A stretch of DNA of 64,000 nt from Synechococcus sp. WH 7803 (GTDB taxonomy: Bacteria; Cyanobacteriota; Cyanobacteriia; PCC-6307; Cyanobiaceae), in assembly GCA_000063505.1 (NCBI GenBank), contig CT971583.1, forward strand, positions 1,643,918-1,707,917. Direction: 5' to 3'. The position numbers and the translations under genes are program-made. Positions 54,145 to 62,513 of this stretch are shown here, piece by piece (the stretch's first letter is position 1; every line of letters begins with the position of its first letter). The notes beneath the pieces are model-generated. The model searched no databases. It was not told the DNA's origin and worked only from the letters and a program-made list of their open reading frames with translations.

Positions 54145-54216
<72 letters not shown>

Positions 54217-54329
54217 TGAATTTTGCTGCAGGTCTTGCTCAGAGAGCGCTGTGACTGTTCGTTCCCCATCGAACTGACAGGATCGGCAATCACCTCTATG
54301 TTCGGACGGATTCAGAGATTCGTTCATCA

Positions 54330-55148
54330 ATGTCCTCTGACGCGTCAGCGAATATTGCAAGGAACGAAACGGCGTCCAGGTTGGAGTCTGTTGGCATCCA
54401 ACTGCGCTCAGCGAGGGAAGCGGCCGGCCTGAGTGCTGCGCAACTGGCTGATTCCCTGCACATGGGGCATGAACAGCTCGACGCGTTGGAACGAGGTGAT
54501 CGCGAGCGTCTACCCGAACCGGTGTTCATCAAGGCCATGACCAGGCGCGTCGCGGCCAGGCTTCAACTCGATGCAGACCCGCTCATCCACGAGCTGACCA
54601 TTGCCTTGGCAGCAGAACAAACGGGTCAATCCCCACAGAAGAGCGCTGCCAAACCGTCGCCAGCTGTCTCCAACACCCGAGTGTCAAACGCTCAATCTGA
54701 ATCCACACCATCGGCAACGCTCTGGAAGTCCGTGGCAACCATTGCCCTCCTGGGCGGTGTTGGTGTGGGCAGCGCCTTGGTGTTCGCCAAACAGCGGCCC
54801 GTGCCAACGCCTGCAGTGGCCGTTAACGCAGCGTTGCCTCAGCCGGCAGCAGAGACTGCGAAGCCAGCCACGACAACAGAAGCCGATCCCTCGCTGACTC
54901 CCCCATCAGCTGCTCCTGCCGTGACTGTGACCAGTCAGGAACCCAGCTGGCTGGAAGTTCGCAATGCCGACCGTGAGACCATCTACGTGGGCACCCTCAA
55001 CGACGAAACCCCCCTAGCTGTCAATCCGGGAGACGAAATTTATGCAGGTCGGCCTGATCTCGTGCTCATCAGCAACGGGAACAACCAACCCCAACCTCTG
55101 GGCGACATCAGCGATATCCGCTGGCACAAGATCACTCCTGAACGCTGA
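54330..55148 (+). CDS. RodZ-like helix-turn-helix membrane protein
   Basis: A 272-residue protein. An N-terminal HTH_25 domain (VGIQLRSAREAAGLSAAQLA, LHMGHEQLDALERGD) is followed by a Ser/Pro-rich linker, one membrane helix (SVATIALLGGVGVGSALVFA), a Pro/Ala/Thr-rich periplasmic linker and a C-terminal DUF4115 domain (PSWLEVRNADRETIYVGTLN). RodZ links MreB to the cell wall machinery. The 3' end overlaps the convergent ppx gene by 17 bases. Confidence 0.85.
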   Translation: MSSDASANIARNETASRLESVGIQLRSAREAAGLSAAQLADSLHMGHEQLDALERGDRERLPEPVFIKAMTRRVAARLQLDADPLIHELTIALAAEQTGQSPQKSAAKPSPAVSNTRVSNAQSESTPSATLWKSVATIALLGGVGVGSALVFAKQRPVPTPAVAVNAALPQPAAETAKPATTTEADPSLTPPSAAPAVTVTSQEPSWLEVRNADRETIYVGTLNDETPLAVNPGDEIYAGRPDLVLISNGNNQPQPLGDISDIRWHKITPER

Positions 55149-56793
55149 CCTTCAGGTTGAGGCCTGTGACCTCTCGAACAATCGATTCACAGCTTTCCAA
55201 GCTCCATTGCTCAAGACTGAGATTCTGATTCAGACGCTCAGGCACCAGCTCCAGGGTGATTGAACTGGATGTGAACTGCGCGGCGAGCGTTTTCACCACA
55301 GGGTCTGGACGACGATCCAAAGCGGCTGCCAAGCGAAGCAACAAGGCCATTTCAGACACTGTGCGTCGGTTCTGACGGGTCTGCAACGCTTGCCAGGCTT
55401 CATGTCGCTTCTTGGGCAAACTGCGGCGGTGATAGCGGGCGATCGCGGCGATCATCAGATGCTCAGATTCGGAGTACCCAAGCAGTTCTCCATGGCGAAT
55501 CAGGTACCACGAATGTTTGTGATAAGCGCTGAGATTGATGTGTTGGCCACAGGCATGAAGCAAGGCAGCCGCCCACAGCAGATCACGACCTGAGCCGTCA
55601 TCACGGTGCAGGCAACCCTGGGTGTTGTCGTAAAGACTGAGCGCATGGCTGGCAACCCGTTCGGCCCGCACCTGGTTGACAGCAAATCGCTGAGCCTGAT
55701 GCATCACCGTGCGCTGGCGGATGCTGCTTTGAAAGCTGAAGCGGTCCTCCAGCAGTCCATGGCGCAGCATCCAGTCCACGATCAGCCCTTCCCTCAGGGC
55801 TCTTTCACTGAGAACCAGTTCTCCCACACCCAGCATTTGCATGGTGGTTTGAAGAATCAAGGCTCCAGGAACGATGATCTCGGCCCGTCGGTCGTTGATC
55901 GGTGCCAGATCGCGGCGTTGCTCCGGTGTCATCACCACCAGGCGCTCCACCACGCGATCGAGGCGCTGTTTGGACACCCTGTAACCGTGCAGCTTCAGCG
56001 GCGGCCGGTCGTCGTCAGTAGCGGCCAAAGCACCAATGGCCATGGCCGTGCCGCTGGTAGCAACCAGAACAGGGGTCTCACCCGGTTTGATCCGCCGGTG
56101 AACCTTGTCAACAGCGGGTTCGAGGGATCCCTGAATGAACGCCTGAAGAAACGATCGCCGATGGGGCGGGATGGGATCGTCTTTCACAAAATCCCGTTGC
56201 AAACGCACCGCACCCACCCGGGTGCTAGTCAGAGCGCGGGCATCACGGCCATCGGCAAGGATCAACTCGGTGGATCCGCCACCGATGTCCAGCACGAGAT
56301 GGGGACGGTCGCCGAAGGGCATCCCAGAGAGGACCCCCAGGTAGATCAGACGAGCCTCCTCCGGACCGCTCACCAGATCCACATCCAGCCCGAGCTGATC
56401 CTGCACCGTCTGTAGAAAATCCCGACCGTTGGGGGCTTCACGCACAGCGCTGGTGGCTGCGATCACGATCTGCTCCACCTGGTGACTGATCGCCAGTTCC
56501 TGAAAGCGGCGAAGGCTGGACATCCCTCGATCCATCGCCTCGGCCGTCAGCTCGCCCGTGTCTGGATCCTTCTCACCCAATCGGGTGGTGGATTTCTCGG
56601 CTAGCTCGATGCTGAACGTTCCCAAGCCAACATCGACGGATGCCACCAGCAGGTGTGTGGAATTCGTACCGACATCGATGGCGGCGACTTTGCGCAGGCG
56701 TTGCCCGAACCGAACGTTCGCGGGCATCTCTTGCTGGGGCTGCCGGCCGTTCTGATCCCTCGCAGTCTCAAGAAATGGCTCGGCACCTGCCAT
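55132..56793 (-). CDS. ppx: Exopolyphosphatase / GppA-family phosphatase
   Basis: About 553 residues. VAAIDVGTNSTHLLVASVD and HLVLDIGGGSTELIL are the two phosphate-binding loops of the Ppx/GppA ASKHA fold, and the C-terminal HD-like part contains WAAALLHACGQHIN. It degrades polyphosphate or pppGpp. ATG 56793 or 56727 may be the start. It fits the window's other phosphorus genes. Confidence 0.92.
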   Translation of the reverse strand: MAGAEPFLETARDQNGRQPQQEMPANVRFGQRLRKVAAIDVGTNSTHLLVASVDVGLGTFSIELAEKSTTRLGEKDPDTGELTAEAMDRGMSSLRRFQELAISHQVEQIVIAATSAVREAPNGRDFLQTVQDQLGLDVDLVSGPEEARLIYLGVLSGMPFGDRPHLVLDIGGGSTELILADGRDARALTSTRVGAVRLQRDFVKDDPIPPHRRSFLQAFIQGSLEPAVDKVHRRIKPGETPVLVATSGTAMAIGALAATDDDRPPLKLHGYRVSKQRLDRVVERLVVMTPEQRRDLAPINDRRAEIIVPGALILQTTMQMLGVGELVLSERALREGLIVDWMLRHGLLEDRFSFQSSIRQRTVMHQAQRFAVNQVRAERVASHALSLYDNTQGCLHRDDGSGRDLLWAAALLHACGQHINLSAYHKHSWYLIRHGELLGYSESEHLMIAAIARYHRRSLPKKRHEAWQALQTRQNRRTVSEMALLLRLAAALDRRPDPVVKTLAAQFTSSSITLELVPERLNQNLSLEQWSLESCESIVREVTGLNLKVSVQE

Positions 56794-56890
56794 GGAGCAC
56801 CGTGATGGAAACCAGCCCACTTTGCCATCGGCACCAGGGGGCGCCTGCGCTGATTAAGGTTTGAGAAACACAAGTGCGTCATCCCAGTCC

Positions 56891-57787
56891 GTGACCGGCA
56901 CGCTCCCCTCCCGCCTGATGTCGCCCTGGGTCGCCCTGTTGCGCTGGAACAAACCCAGTGGGCGTCTGATTCTTCTCATTCCAGCCGGATGGAGTCTCTG
57001 GCTGAATCCAGCGGGTCCTCCCTCGCTGCAGCTCATTCTGCAAATCCTGATCGGAGGACTCTCCGTCAGCGCTGCAGGCTGCGTTGCCAATGATCTCTGG
57101 GACCAGAGAATCGACCGTGAGGTGGCACGCACAAGCCAAAGACCCTTGGCCCGAGGCGATCTCAACCGTGTGCAGGCCTTCACATTGCTCGCCGTTCTGC
57201 TGACGCTGTCGCTGCTGGTGGTGATCAGCCTGCCTGGCGACGTGAGGTGGCTCTGCCTTCAATTGGCCGTTCTTGCGTTGCCACCCATCCTTTTTTATCC
57301 CTCGGCCAAGCGCTGGTTTCCCTTCCCGCAGGCCATCCTCGCTCTGTGTTGGGGCTTCGCCGTCCTGATTCCCTGGGCCGCAGCCACGGGGTCCCTGAGT
57401 ATCAGCTTGCCGCTGCTGGCCACCTGGGGAGCAACGCTTTGCTGGACCTTCAGCTTCGACACCGTCTACGCGATGGCAGACCGTGTTGATGACGCCAAAC
57501 TCAAGCTGCGCAGCAGCGCCTTGACCCTTGGTGATTCCGCCGTCAGGGTCGTTCGCGCTGGCTATGGCCTCACGGCCGCGGGGCTGGCGATGGCCGCCGC
57601 CGCAACCCAGGCGGGGGTGATCTTCTGGATTGTTTGGGCTGTTGCCTGCATCGGCTTCTGGCGTTCAACCCTTCCTCTGAAAGCCAAGAAACAGCAAGCT
57701 CCCTCGGTGTATGCCAATCATTTCGCCCGGCAGGTGCAACTCGGCAGCTTGTTGCTCGCCGGGGTGATCCTGAGCCGCTTGGGTTGA
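56891..57787 (+). CDS. UbiA-family 4-hydroxybenzoate prenyltransferase
   Basis: About 298 residues with eight to nine membrane helices. RWNKPSGRLILLIPAGWSLW, NDLWDQRIDREVARTSQRPL (NDxxDxxxD) and DTVYAMADRVDDAKL (second Asp motif) fit UbiA/4-hydroxybenzoate prenyltransferases. In cyanobacteria this step makes plastoquinone. GTG 56891 is used; ATG 56918 is an alternative. The stop shares one base with the ldcA start. Confidence 0.9.
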   Translation: MTGTLPSRLMSPWVALLRWNKPSGRLILLIPAGWSLWLNPAGPPSLQLILQILIGGLSVSAAGCVANDLWDQRIDREVARTSQRPLARGDLNRVQAFTLLAVLLTLSLLVVISLPGDVRWLCLQLAVLALPPILFYPSAKRWFPFPQAILALCWGFAVLIPWAAATGSLSISLPLLATWGATLCWTFSFDTVYAMADRVDDAKLKLRSSALTLGDSAVRVVRAGYGLTAAGLAMAAAATQAGVIFWIVWAVACIGFWRSTLPLKAKKQQAPSVYANHFARQVQLGSLLLAGVILSRLG

Positions 57788-58704
57788 TGCCCGAGGCCAT
57801 TCCAACGCTTGTTCCGCCACCGCTTAAACGCGGCGATGCTGTGGCCATCGCCGCTCCCAGTTCGGCGTTGCGCGACGACGACAGCCTGAAACGCGGAATC
57901 AGCGTGTTCGAATCCTGGGGACTGGAGGTGACCCCCCAGGATCTTTCTGCTCGGCACTGGGGATATCTGGCGGGGTCCGACGCGCAACGCAGAGCCGATC
58001 TCGATCCGCACCCCACCCCACCGCTGCTGGCCTGCGCCCGTGGTGGGTGGGGAGCGGCACGCCTGCTCGAACACCCCTGGCCCTGGCGCCCTGGCTGGCT
58101 GCTGGGGTTCTCCGACATCACAGCCCTGCTCTGCTCACGGCTCGCCCAGGGTGTGGGGGGCGGCGTGCACGGACCGTTGGTCACCACCCTGGCCGATGAA
58201 CCCGACTGGAGCCAGCAACGCCTCCAGGAACTGCTGTTCGATCGAGTGGCACCTGATCTTCAAGGAACGACCTGGGTGGGCGGACAAGCCCAAGGTCCGT
58301 TGGTCACCGTCAATCTCACCGTGGCATCACACCTGCTCGGCAGCGCCCATCTGCCTGATCTGAAAGGGAGGATCCTCGTGATCGAAGACGTGGGTGAGGC
58401 GCCTTACCGCTTGGACCGGATGCTGACGCACTGGCGTCTGACGGGCACGCTTCAGGGTCTGGCAGGTCTGGCCCTGGGGCGGTTTAGCGGTTGTGATGAT
58501 CCCAACCTGTCAGCCGACGCGGATCAAACCTTCAGCCTGGAGCAGGTCCTGAAAGAGCGCACGCTCGACCTGGGCATTCCTGTGATCTCGGGATTGCCGG
58601 TCGGTCACGGTCCAGGTGGCAATGCAGCCCTGCCGATGGGCGTGCCCGCCAAGTTGGATGCCGATCGCGGAACGTTGGCTCTGGAACGTGCGGATCAGCG
58701 CTGA
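57787..58704 (+). CDS. ldcA: LD-carboxypeptidase (S66 family)
   Basis: A 305-residue S66 peptidase. [20 protein letters not shown] and [11 protein letters not shown] (nucleophile Ser), [16 protein letters not shown] (Glu) and [17 protein letters not shown] (His) give the catalytic triad. It releases D-Ala from murein tetrapeptides in cell-wall recycling; MccF-like immunity is an alternative. It starts on the previous stop (TGATG). The 3' end overlaps ispD by 10 bases. Confidence 0.92.
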   Translation: MPEAIPTLVPPPLKRGDAVAIAAPSSALRDDDSLKRGISVFESWGLEVTPQDLSARHWGYLAGSDAQRRADLDPHPTPPLLACARGGWGAARLLEHPWPWRPGWLLGFSDITALLCSRLAQGVGGGVHGPLVTTLADEPDWSQQRLQELLFDRVAPDLQGTTWVGGQAQGPLVTVNLTVASHLLGSAHLPDLKGRILVIEDVGEAPYRLDRMLTHWRLTGTLQGLAGLALGRFSGCDDPNLSADADQTFSLEQVLKERTLDLGIPVISGLPVGHGPGGNAALPMGVPAKLDADRGTLALERADQR

Positions 58705-59366
58705 GCCAACACCGCCGCTGCCACGGTGAGATCGAACGGTGTGGTCACCTTGATGTTGCCCGGTCCTGCATCAAGCACCCGCACCGGCCAGCCCAGGCGC
58801 TCAAACAACGAGGCATCGTCCGTCACCACCCAGTTCCTGGCTCGCGCCTGGGCATGTCCTTCGCGCAGTTCAGACACAGAGAATCCCTGAGGCGTCTGAG
58901 CGGCCCAGAGCTCAGAGCGATCGGGAGTGTCTGTGATCACTCCCTGGGCATCAACGCGCTTGATGGTGTCACTCACCGGTGTGGCGGCAATGACCGCGCC
59001 ACCCTCCAGGAGTGCTTCAGCGCAGCGATTGAACACTTGCGGCGCCACCAGGCAACGGGCGCCGTCGTGAATGAGCACATGGCGTGCATCCCCAGGCAAC
59101 GCCTGCAAACCTCGCTCCACCGACTCCTGCCGGGTGCTTCCCCCCTCAATCCAGGTCACGGGTTGCCCTGCATGGTGAAACAAGGCCGCCATGGCGGAAT
59201 GGTCCAAAGGTTGACCAATCACACCGATCCAATCGATCGACTGCGCGGCGCCGGCAGCTTCCAGGGTCCACGCGAGGACGGGTCGCCCATGCACAGCAAG
59301 CAGAAGCTTGTTGCGATCCGCCCCCATGCGCCGGCCACTGCCGGCTGCAGCAATCAACAGATGCAC
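58695..59366 (-). CDS. ispD: 2-C-methyl-D-erythritol 4-phosphate cytidylyltransferase
   Basis: From GTG 59366 it encodes 223 residues: [20 protein letters not shown] is the CTP-binding loop, and [12 protein letters not shown] and [14 protein letters not shown] follow. It makes CDP-methylerythritol in the MEP isoprenoid pathway. The open frame continues upstream to about 59813, but that part is antisense to the glycosyltransferase gene and not family-like. Confidence 0.94.
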   Translation of the reverse strand: MHLLIAAAGSGRRMGADRNKLLLAVHGRPVLAWTLEAAGAAQSIDWIGVIGQPLDHSAMAALFHHAGQPVTWIEGGSTRQESVERGLQALPGDARHVLIHDGARCLVAPQVFNRCAEALLEGGAVIAATPVSDTIKRVDAQGVITDTPDRSELWAAQTPQGFSVSELREGHAQARARNWVVTDDASLFERLGWPVRVLDAGPGNIKVTTPFDLTVAAAVLAQR

Positions 59367-59438
59367 AAGCGACTCCTGCTGACAGCAGGCTGAAACGGCC
59401 TCCATACAATCAGCACGCACCACCTGTGCTGCCGCTTC

Positions 59439-60266
59439 ATGCGCGTTCTTGCTCTCAGCCCCGGAAGCCTGCAGCAGCAGCTGGAGCGACTTCCAGCCCT
59501 TGCGGCCGTTGCCGAACAACTCGGAGCCCAGATTCAGGTGGCCTGCGAACCAGCCCATCGGCCGCTGTGGAGCTTGCTTCCCGCCGTTGAGAAAGTCATT
59601 CCCTTTCCGTTTGCCGGAGATCCCAACCTCGCTGAGTGGGCCAACCTTCTCGGACTCGTGCGCGAGCCCGACTTCCAGGCCTGTCTCAATTTCGCGACCG
59701 GACGCCAAGTCAACCTGATGCTCTCGATGAGCCACATCCCCGTTCGTGTGGCCACCGAGGGGTTTTCGAGCACCGCCCAGGTCACTCCAGGCCAGGGCTG
59801 GAAACCACAGCAACTCGCGTCCTATCTCAAACCCTTGGGCCTGTCTCTGAAGGCGGACGACTTCCGCCTCAGCCTGCCTGCCGACGCGATGGAGGCGGCC
59901 CGCCAGCTACAACCCCCTGGAGAGGGTCCCCTGCTGCTGTTGGCTCCGGATGACTCCGCCGACGACTGGCCGAACGAACGGTGGCAATCGTTGCCCGAGA
60001 GGATTCGGGAGCGGTTGCCCCAGCTGCGCTGCGAGGTGATCCCCCCCCAGGCAGCGCTGCCGCGACGGGCGGCGGCGGTGGCCTGCGCTGATGTGGTTCT
60101 GAGCAGCTGCGCGACCACCCAACTGCTGACCGCCTACTGCGGCGTTCCCCTGGTGGCGATGGGATCTGCAACCGATGCCCTGCCTGAACGCGACGTGATA
60201 CGGGTGTTAGCAGGCGAGCGCCAGGCGCTGAGCACCGAGGAGGTGATGAAAGCCCTCGGGTTCTGA
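59439..60266 (+). CDS. GT9-family glycosyltransferase (heptosyltransferase-like)
   Basis: A 275-residue protein resembling ADP-heptose:LPS transferases: [31 protein letters not shown], and [20 protein letters not shown] in place of the usual P-G-A/S loop. [20 protein letters not shown] is the conserved C-terminal sugar-nucleotide region. It is shorter than classical WaaC/WaaF. Its stop shares one base with the K+ channel start. Likely involved in surface polysaccharide; the sugar is unknown. Confidence 0.8.
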   Translation: MRVLALSPGSLQQQLERLPALAAVAEQLGAQIQVACEPAHRPLWSLLPAVEKVIPFPFAGDPNLAEWANLLGLVREPDFQACLNFATGRQVNLMLSMSHIPVRVATEGFSSTAQVTPGQGWKPQQLASYLKPLGLSLKADDFRLSLPADAMEAARQLQPPGEGPLLLLAPDDSADDWPNERWQSLPERIRERLPQLRCEVIPPQAALPRRAAAVACADVVLSSCATTQLLTAYCGVPLVAMGSATDALPERDVIRVLAGERQALSTEEVMKALGF

Positions 60267-61387
60267 TGAACGAACAGCGACGCCAACGAAGACCGGGCCG
60301 AGCAAGGACTGGTCAGCGTCGGCGCCACCTGCAGCTGCTGGCCCGCCCGTGGGTTCTGCCCGTGATGGCGCTCACAGTCGTCATTGTCAGTGGCGCCATT
60401 GGTTATCGCATCACCGAAGGCTGGGACTGGGGCGACTGCCTCTGGATGGTGCTGATCACCATCAGCACCATCGGCTATGGCGAGGTGGAACCGCTCTCCC
60501 AGGCTGGACGCCTGGTAACCGTGCTGATCATCGCCGGCGGCCTGTTGGTGGTTCAGCTCACGATTCAACGGGTGCTGGGACTGTCACAATCTGGATACTT
60601 CCGCCAGCTGCGGGAGCTTCGATTTCGTCGGATGCTGCGGCGCATGCACGACCATGTGATCCTCTGCGGATATGGCCGGATCGGCAAGGAAATCGGCGAG
60701 CAGCTGCTGCTTGAGAACGTTCAGGTTCTGGTGGTGGAACTGGATCCCAAACGCCACAAAGCCGCCCAGGAACGTGGACTGCAAGTGCTGCAGGCCGATG
60801 CAACCCTTGATGAAACGCTCCTGGAGGCTGGGCTCGACCGCTGCCGAAGCCTGGTGGCGGCGCTACCCAGCAATGCCGCCAATCTGTACGTGATCCTGAG
60901 TGCGAGGGGCCTACGCAAAAACTGCCGGCTGATCGCCAGAGCCGACAGCGATGAGGCCGCCTCCAAACTGGAACTGGCGGGTGCATCCGTGGTGGTCAGT
61001 CCCTACGTGGCAGGTGGGCGTGTGATGGCCGCCACGGCCCTGCGGCCCATCGCCGTTGACTTCATGGATCTGCTGGCTGGAACCGCCTGCGAAATCGAGG
61101 AGTTCCGCTTGAGCCAAGATCCTCTGCTCATCAGCCACCTCTCCCACCGCAGCCTGGAGGAGCTGGCGCTCGATCGTCGCAGTGGCGCCATGCTGCTGGC
61201 CATCCGCGACAACAGCACGCTCACCGCCAATCCGAGCGGGGACATGACCCTGGCACCGGGACAGATGCTGGTGGTGATGGGCAGCCAGGATCAGCTGACG
61301 GCGTTCAAGATGCTCCTGGGAGACGCCCTCGACACTGTTGAAACCATGGGCGGAAGCAGCCCATGGACTGAATCAACGTGGCGATGA
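60266..61387 (+). CDS. RCK-domain potassium channel
   Basis: A 373-residue protein: basic N-terminus, first helix (VLPVMALTVVIVSGAIGYRI), pore with filter TISTIGYGEVEP, second helix (LVTVLIIAGGLLVVQLTIQ), RCK-N/TrkA-N domain (HVILCGYGRIGKEIGEQLLL) and RCK-C domain (MLLAIRDNSTLTANPSGDMT). TIGYG predicts K+ selectivity; the Rossmann domain binds a nucleotide or divalent ion. It is coupled to the glycosyltransferase gene. Confidence 0.93.
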   Translation: MNEQRRQRRPGRARTGQRRRHLQLLARPWVLPVMALTVVIVSGAIGYRITEGWDWGDCLWMVLITISTIGYGEVEPLSQAGRLVTVLIIAGGLLVVQLTIQRVLGLSQSGYFRQLRELRFRRMLRRMHDHVILCGYGRIGKEIGEQLLLENVQVLVVELDPKRHKAAQERGLQVLQADATLDETLLEAGLDRCRSLVAALPSNAANLYVILSARGLRKNCRLIARADSDEAASKLELAGASVVVSPYVAGGRVMAATALRPIAVDFMDLLAGTACEIEEFRLSQDPLLISHLSHRSLEELALDRRSGAMLLAIRDNSTLTANPSGDMTLAPGQMLVVMGSQDQLTAFKMLLGDALDTVETMGGSSPWTESTWR

Positions 61388-61434
61388 AGCCCGGTTGGGG
61401 CTGATGCTTACGATCATTCGGCTGCAGAGATCGG

Positions 61435-62187
61435 ATGAACCCAACCCGGACCCTCGATGGTCAAACCGCCCTCGTGACCGGTGCCAGCCGGGGCATCGGG
61501 CGTGCCGTGGCGCTGGCCCTGGCGGAGTGCGGCGCGGAAGTGGTGGTGAACTACGCCAGCTCGCCGGATGCTGCAGATGCCGTGGTGAAGGAGATCGAGA
61601 GCGGAGGAGGCAAGGCCTATGCCCTTCAGGCCGATGTGGGCGATGAAGAGGCCGTGGATGCCCTGATCAAAACCGTTCTGGAGCGCAGCGGTCGCATCGA
61701 TGTGTTGATCAACAACGCGGGGATCACGCGCGACGGACTGCTGATGCGGATGAAAGCCGCCGACTGGAACGCGGTGATCAATCTCAATCTCACGGGGGTG
61801 TTTCTGTGCACCCGTGCCGTGGCCCGACCGATGCTGAAGCAGAAAAGCGGGCGGATCATCAACATCACTTCAGTGGTGGGGCTGATGGGCAATGCGGGGC
61901 AAGCCAATTACGCCGCTGCCAAAGCCGGCGTGGTGGGCCTGACGCGCAGCGCAGCCAAGGAAATGGCCAGCCGGGGCATCACGGTGAATGCCGTGGCACC
62001 GGGGTTCATCGCCACAGACATGACCAAGGACCTAGACGCCGAAGGCATTCTCAGCGCCATTCCCCTCGGCACCTTCGGGACCCCGGAGCAAGTGGCAGGC
62101 ACGGTGCGCTTCCTTGCTGCCGATCCAGCAGCGGCCTACATCACCGGTCAGGTCCTGCAGGTGGATGGAGGCATGGTGATGGGGTGA
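61435..62187 (+). CDS. fabG: 3-oxoacyl-ACP reductase
   Basis: A 250-residue classical SDR: ALVTGASRGIGRAVALALAE, VLINNAGITRDGLLMRMK, catalytic Ser in NITSVVGLMGN and YAAAKAGVVGL with Tyr and Lys, and AYITGQVLQVDGGMVMG. It reduces 3-oxoacyl-ACP with NADPH in fatty acid elongation. Confidence 0.96.
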   Translation: MNPTRTLDGQTALVTGASRGIGRAVALALAECGAEVVVNYASSPDAADAVVKEIESGGGKAYALQADVGDEEAVDALIKTVLERSGRIDVLINNAGITRDGLLMRMKAADWNAVINLNLTGVFLCTRAVARPMLKQKSGRIINITSVVGLMGNAGQANYAAAKAGVVGLTRSAAKEMASRGITVNAVAPGFIATDMTKDLDAEGILSAIPLGTFGTPEQVAGTVRFLAADPAAAYITGQVLQVDGGMVMG

Positions 62188-62208
62188 ACGCAACCCAGGG
62201 AAACCGTC

Positions 62209-62385
62209 TCAGGGTTCGAGGGGCTGCACCAACTCATCTCTGAGCCGGCGGATGTTCTGAAGCAGCTTGTAACGGCGACGGCGCTCCGTCGCCGTGAGAA
62301 AAATGCGCAGGGGGACGTAAACCAACGCCATGATCCCGGCCAGACCGGTCATGAGAACGAAGAACAGCGCGCCTGAATCGTTCAT
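62209..62385 (-). CDS. Small membrane protein, 58 residues
   Basis: ATG 62385 opens a 58-residue frame, MNDSGALFFVLMTGLAGIMA then LVYVPLRIFLTATERRRRYK, ending in LRDELVQPLEP. It has one membrane helix followed by a strongly basic then amphipathic cytoplasmic tail. It is convergent with fabG. No clear ribosome-binding site is seen, but the charge plan is typical of real small membrane proteins. Family not recognised. Confidence 0.6.
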   Translation of the reverse strand: MNDSGALFFVLMTGLAGIMALVYVPLRIFLTATERRRRYKLLQNIRRLRDELVQPLEP

Positions 62386-62446
62386 GGAATAACGCTACCG
62401 AGCAGGCGTCGCTCTGGGGGGCGAGCTGTTGAAAGATTCGGCTTTC

Positions 62447-62486
62447 CCCACATCAGGGACCGCCCAAGCGACCCTGACGCTGTGGG
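62447..62486. promoter_or_regulatory. Imperfect inverted repeat upstream of groEL
   Basis: CCCACATCAGGG (62447-62458) faces CCCTGACGCTGTGGG (62472-62486), pairing except for a 3-base bulge. It lies 27 bases before the groEL start. No CIRCE element is visible in the same region. It could be a binding site for another regulator or a leader hairpin. Confidence 0.4.
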
Positions 62487-62513
62487 ACATTGATCGACGG
62501 GTAAGTGTCAATC

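Noticed and set aside
57905-57920. tRNA-like TTCGAATCC
   Set aside because: It lies inside the conserved ldcA coding region with no cloverleaf around it.
59367-59813. Upstream extension of the ispD frame
   Set aside because: It lies antisense to the GT9 glycosyltransferase gene, and IspD proteins start at the nucleotide-binding loop.
62207-62222. tRNA T-loop-like GGTTCGAG
   Set aside because: No acceptor, D or anticodon stems surround it; it is the 3' end of a small reading frame.
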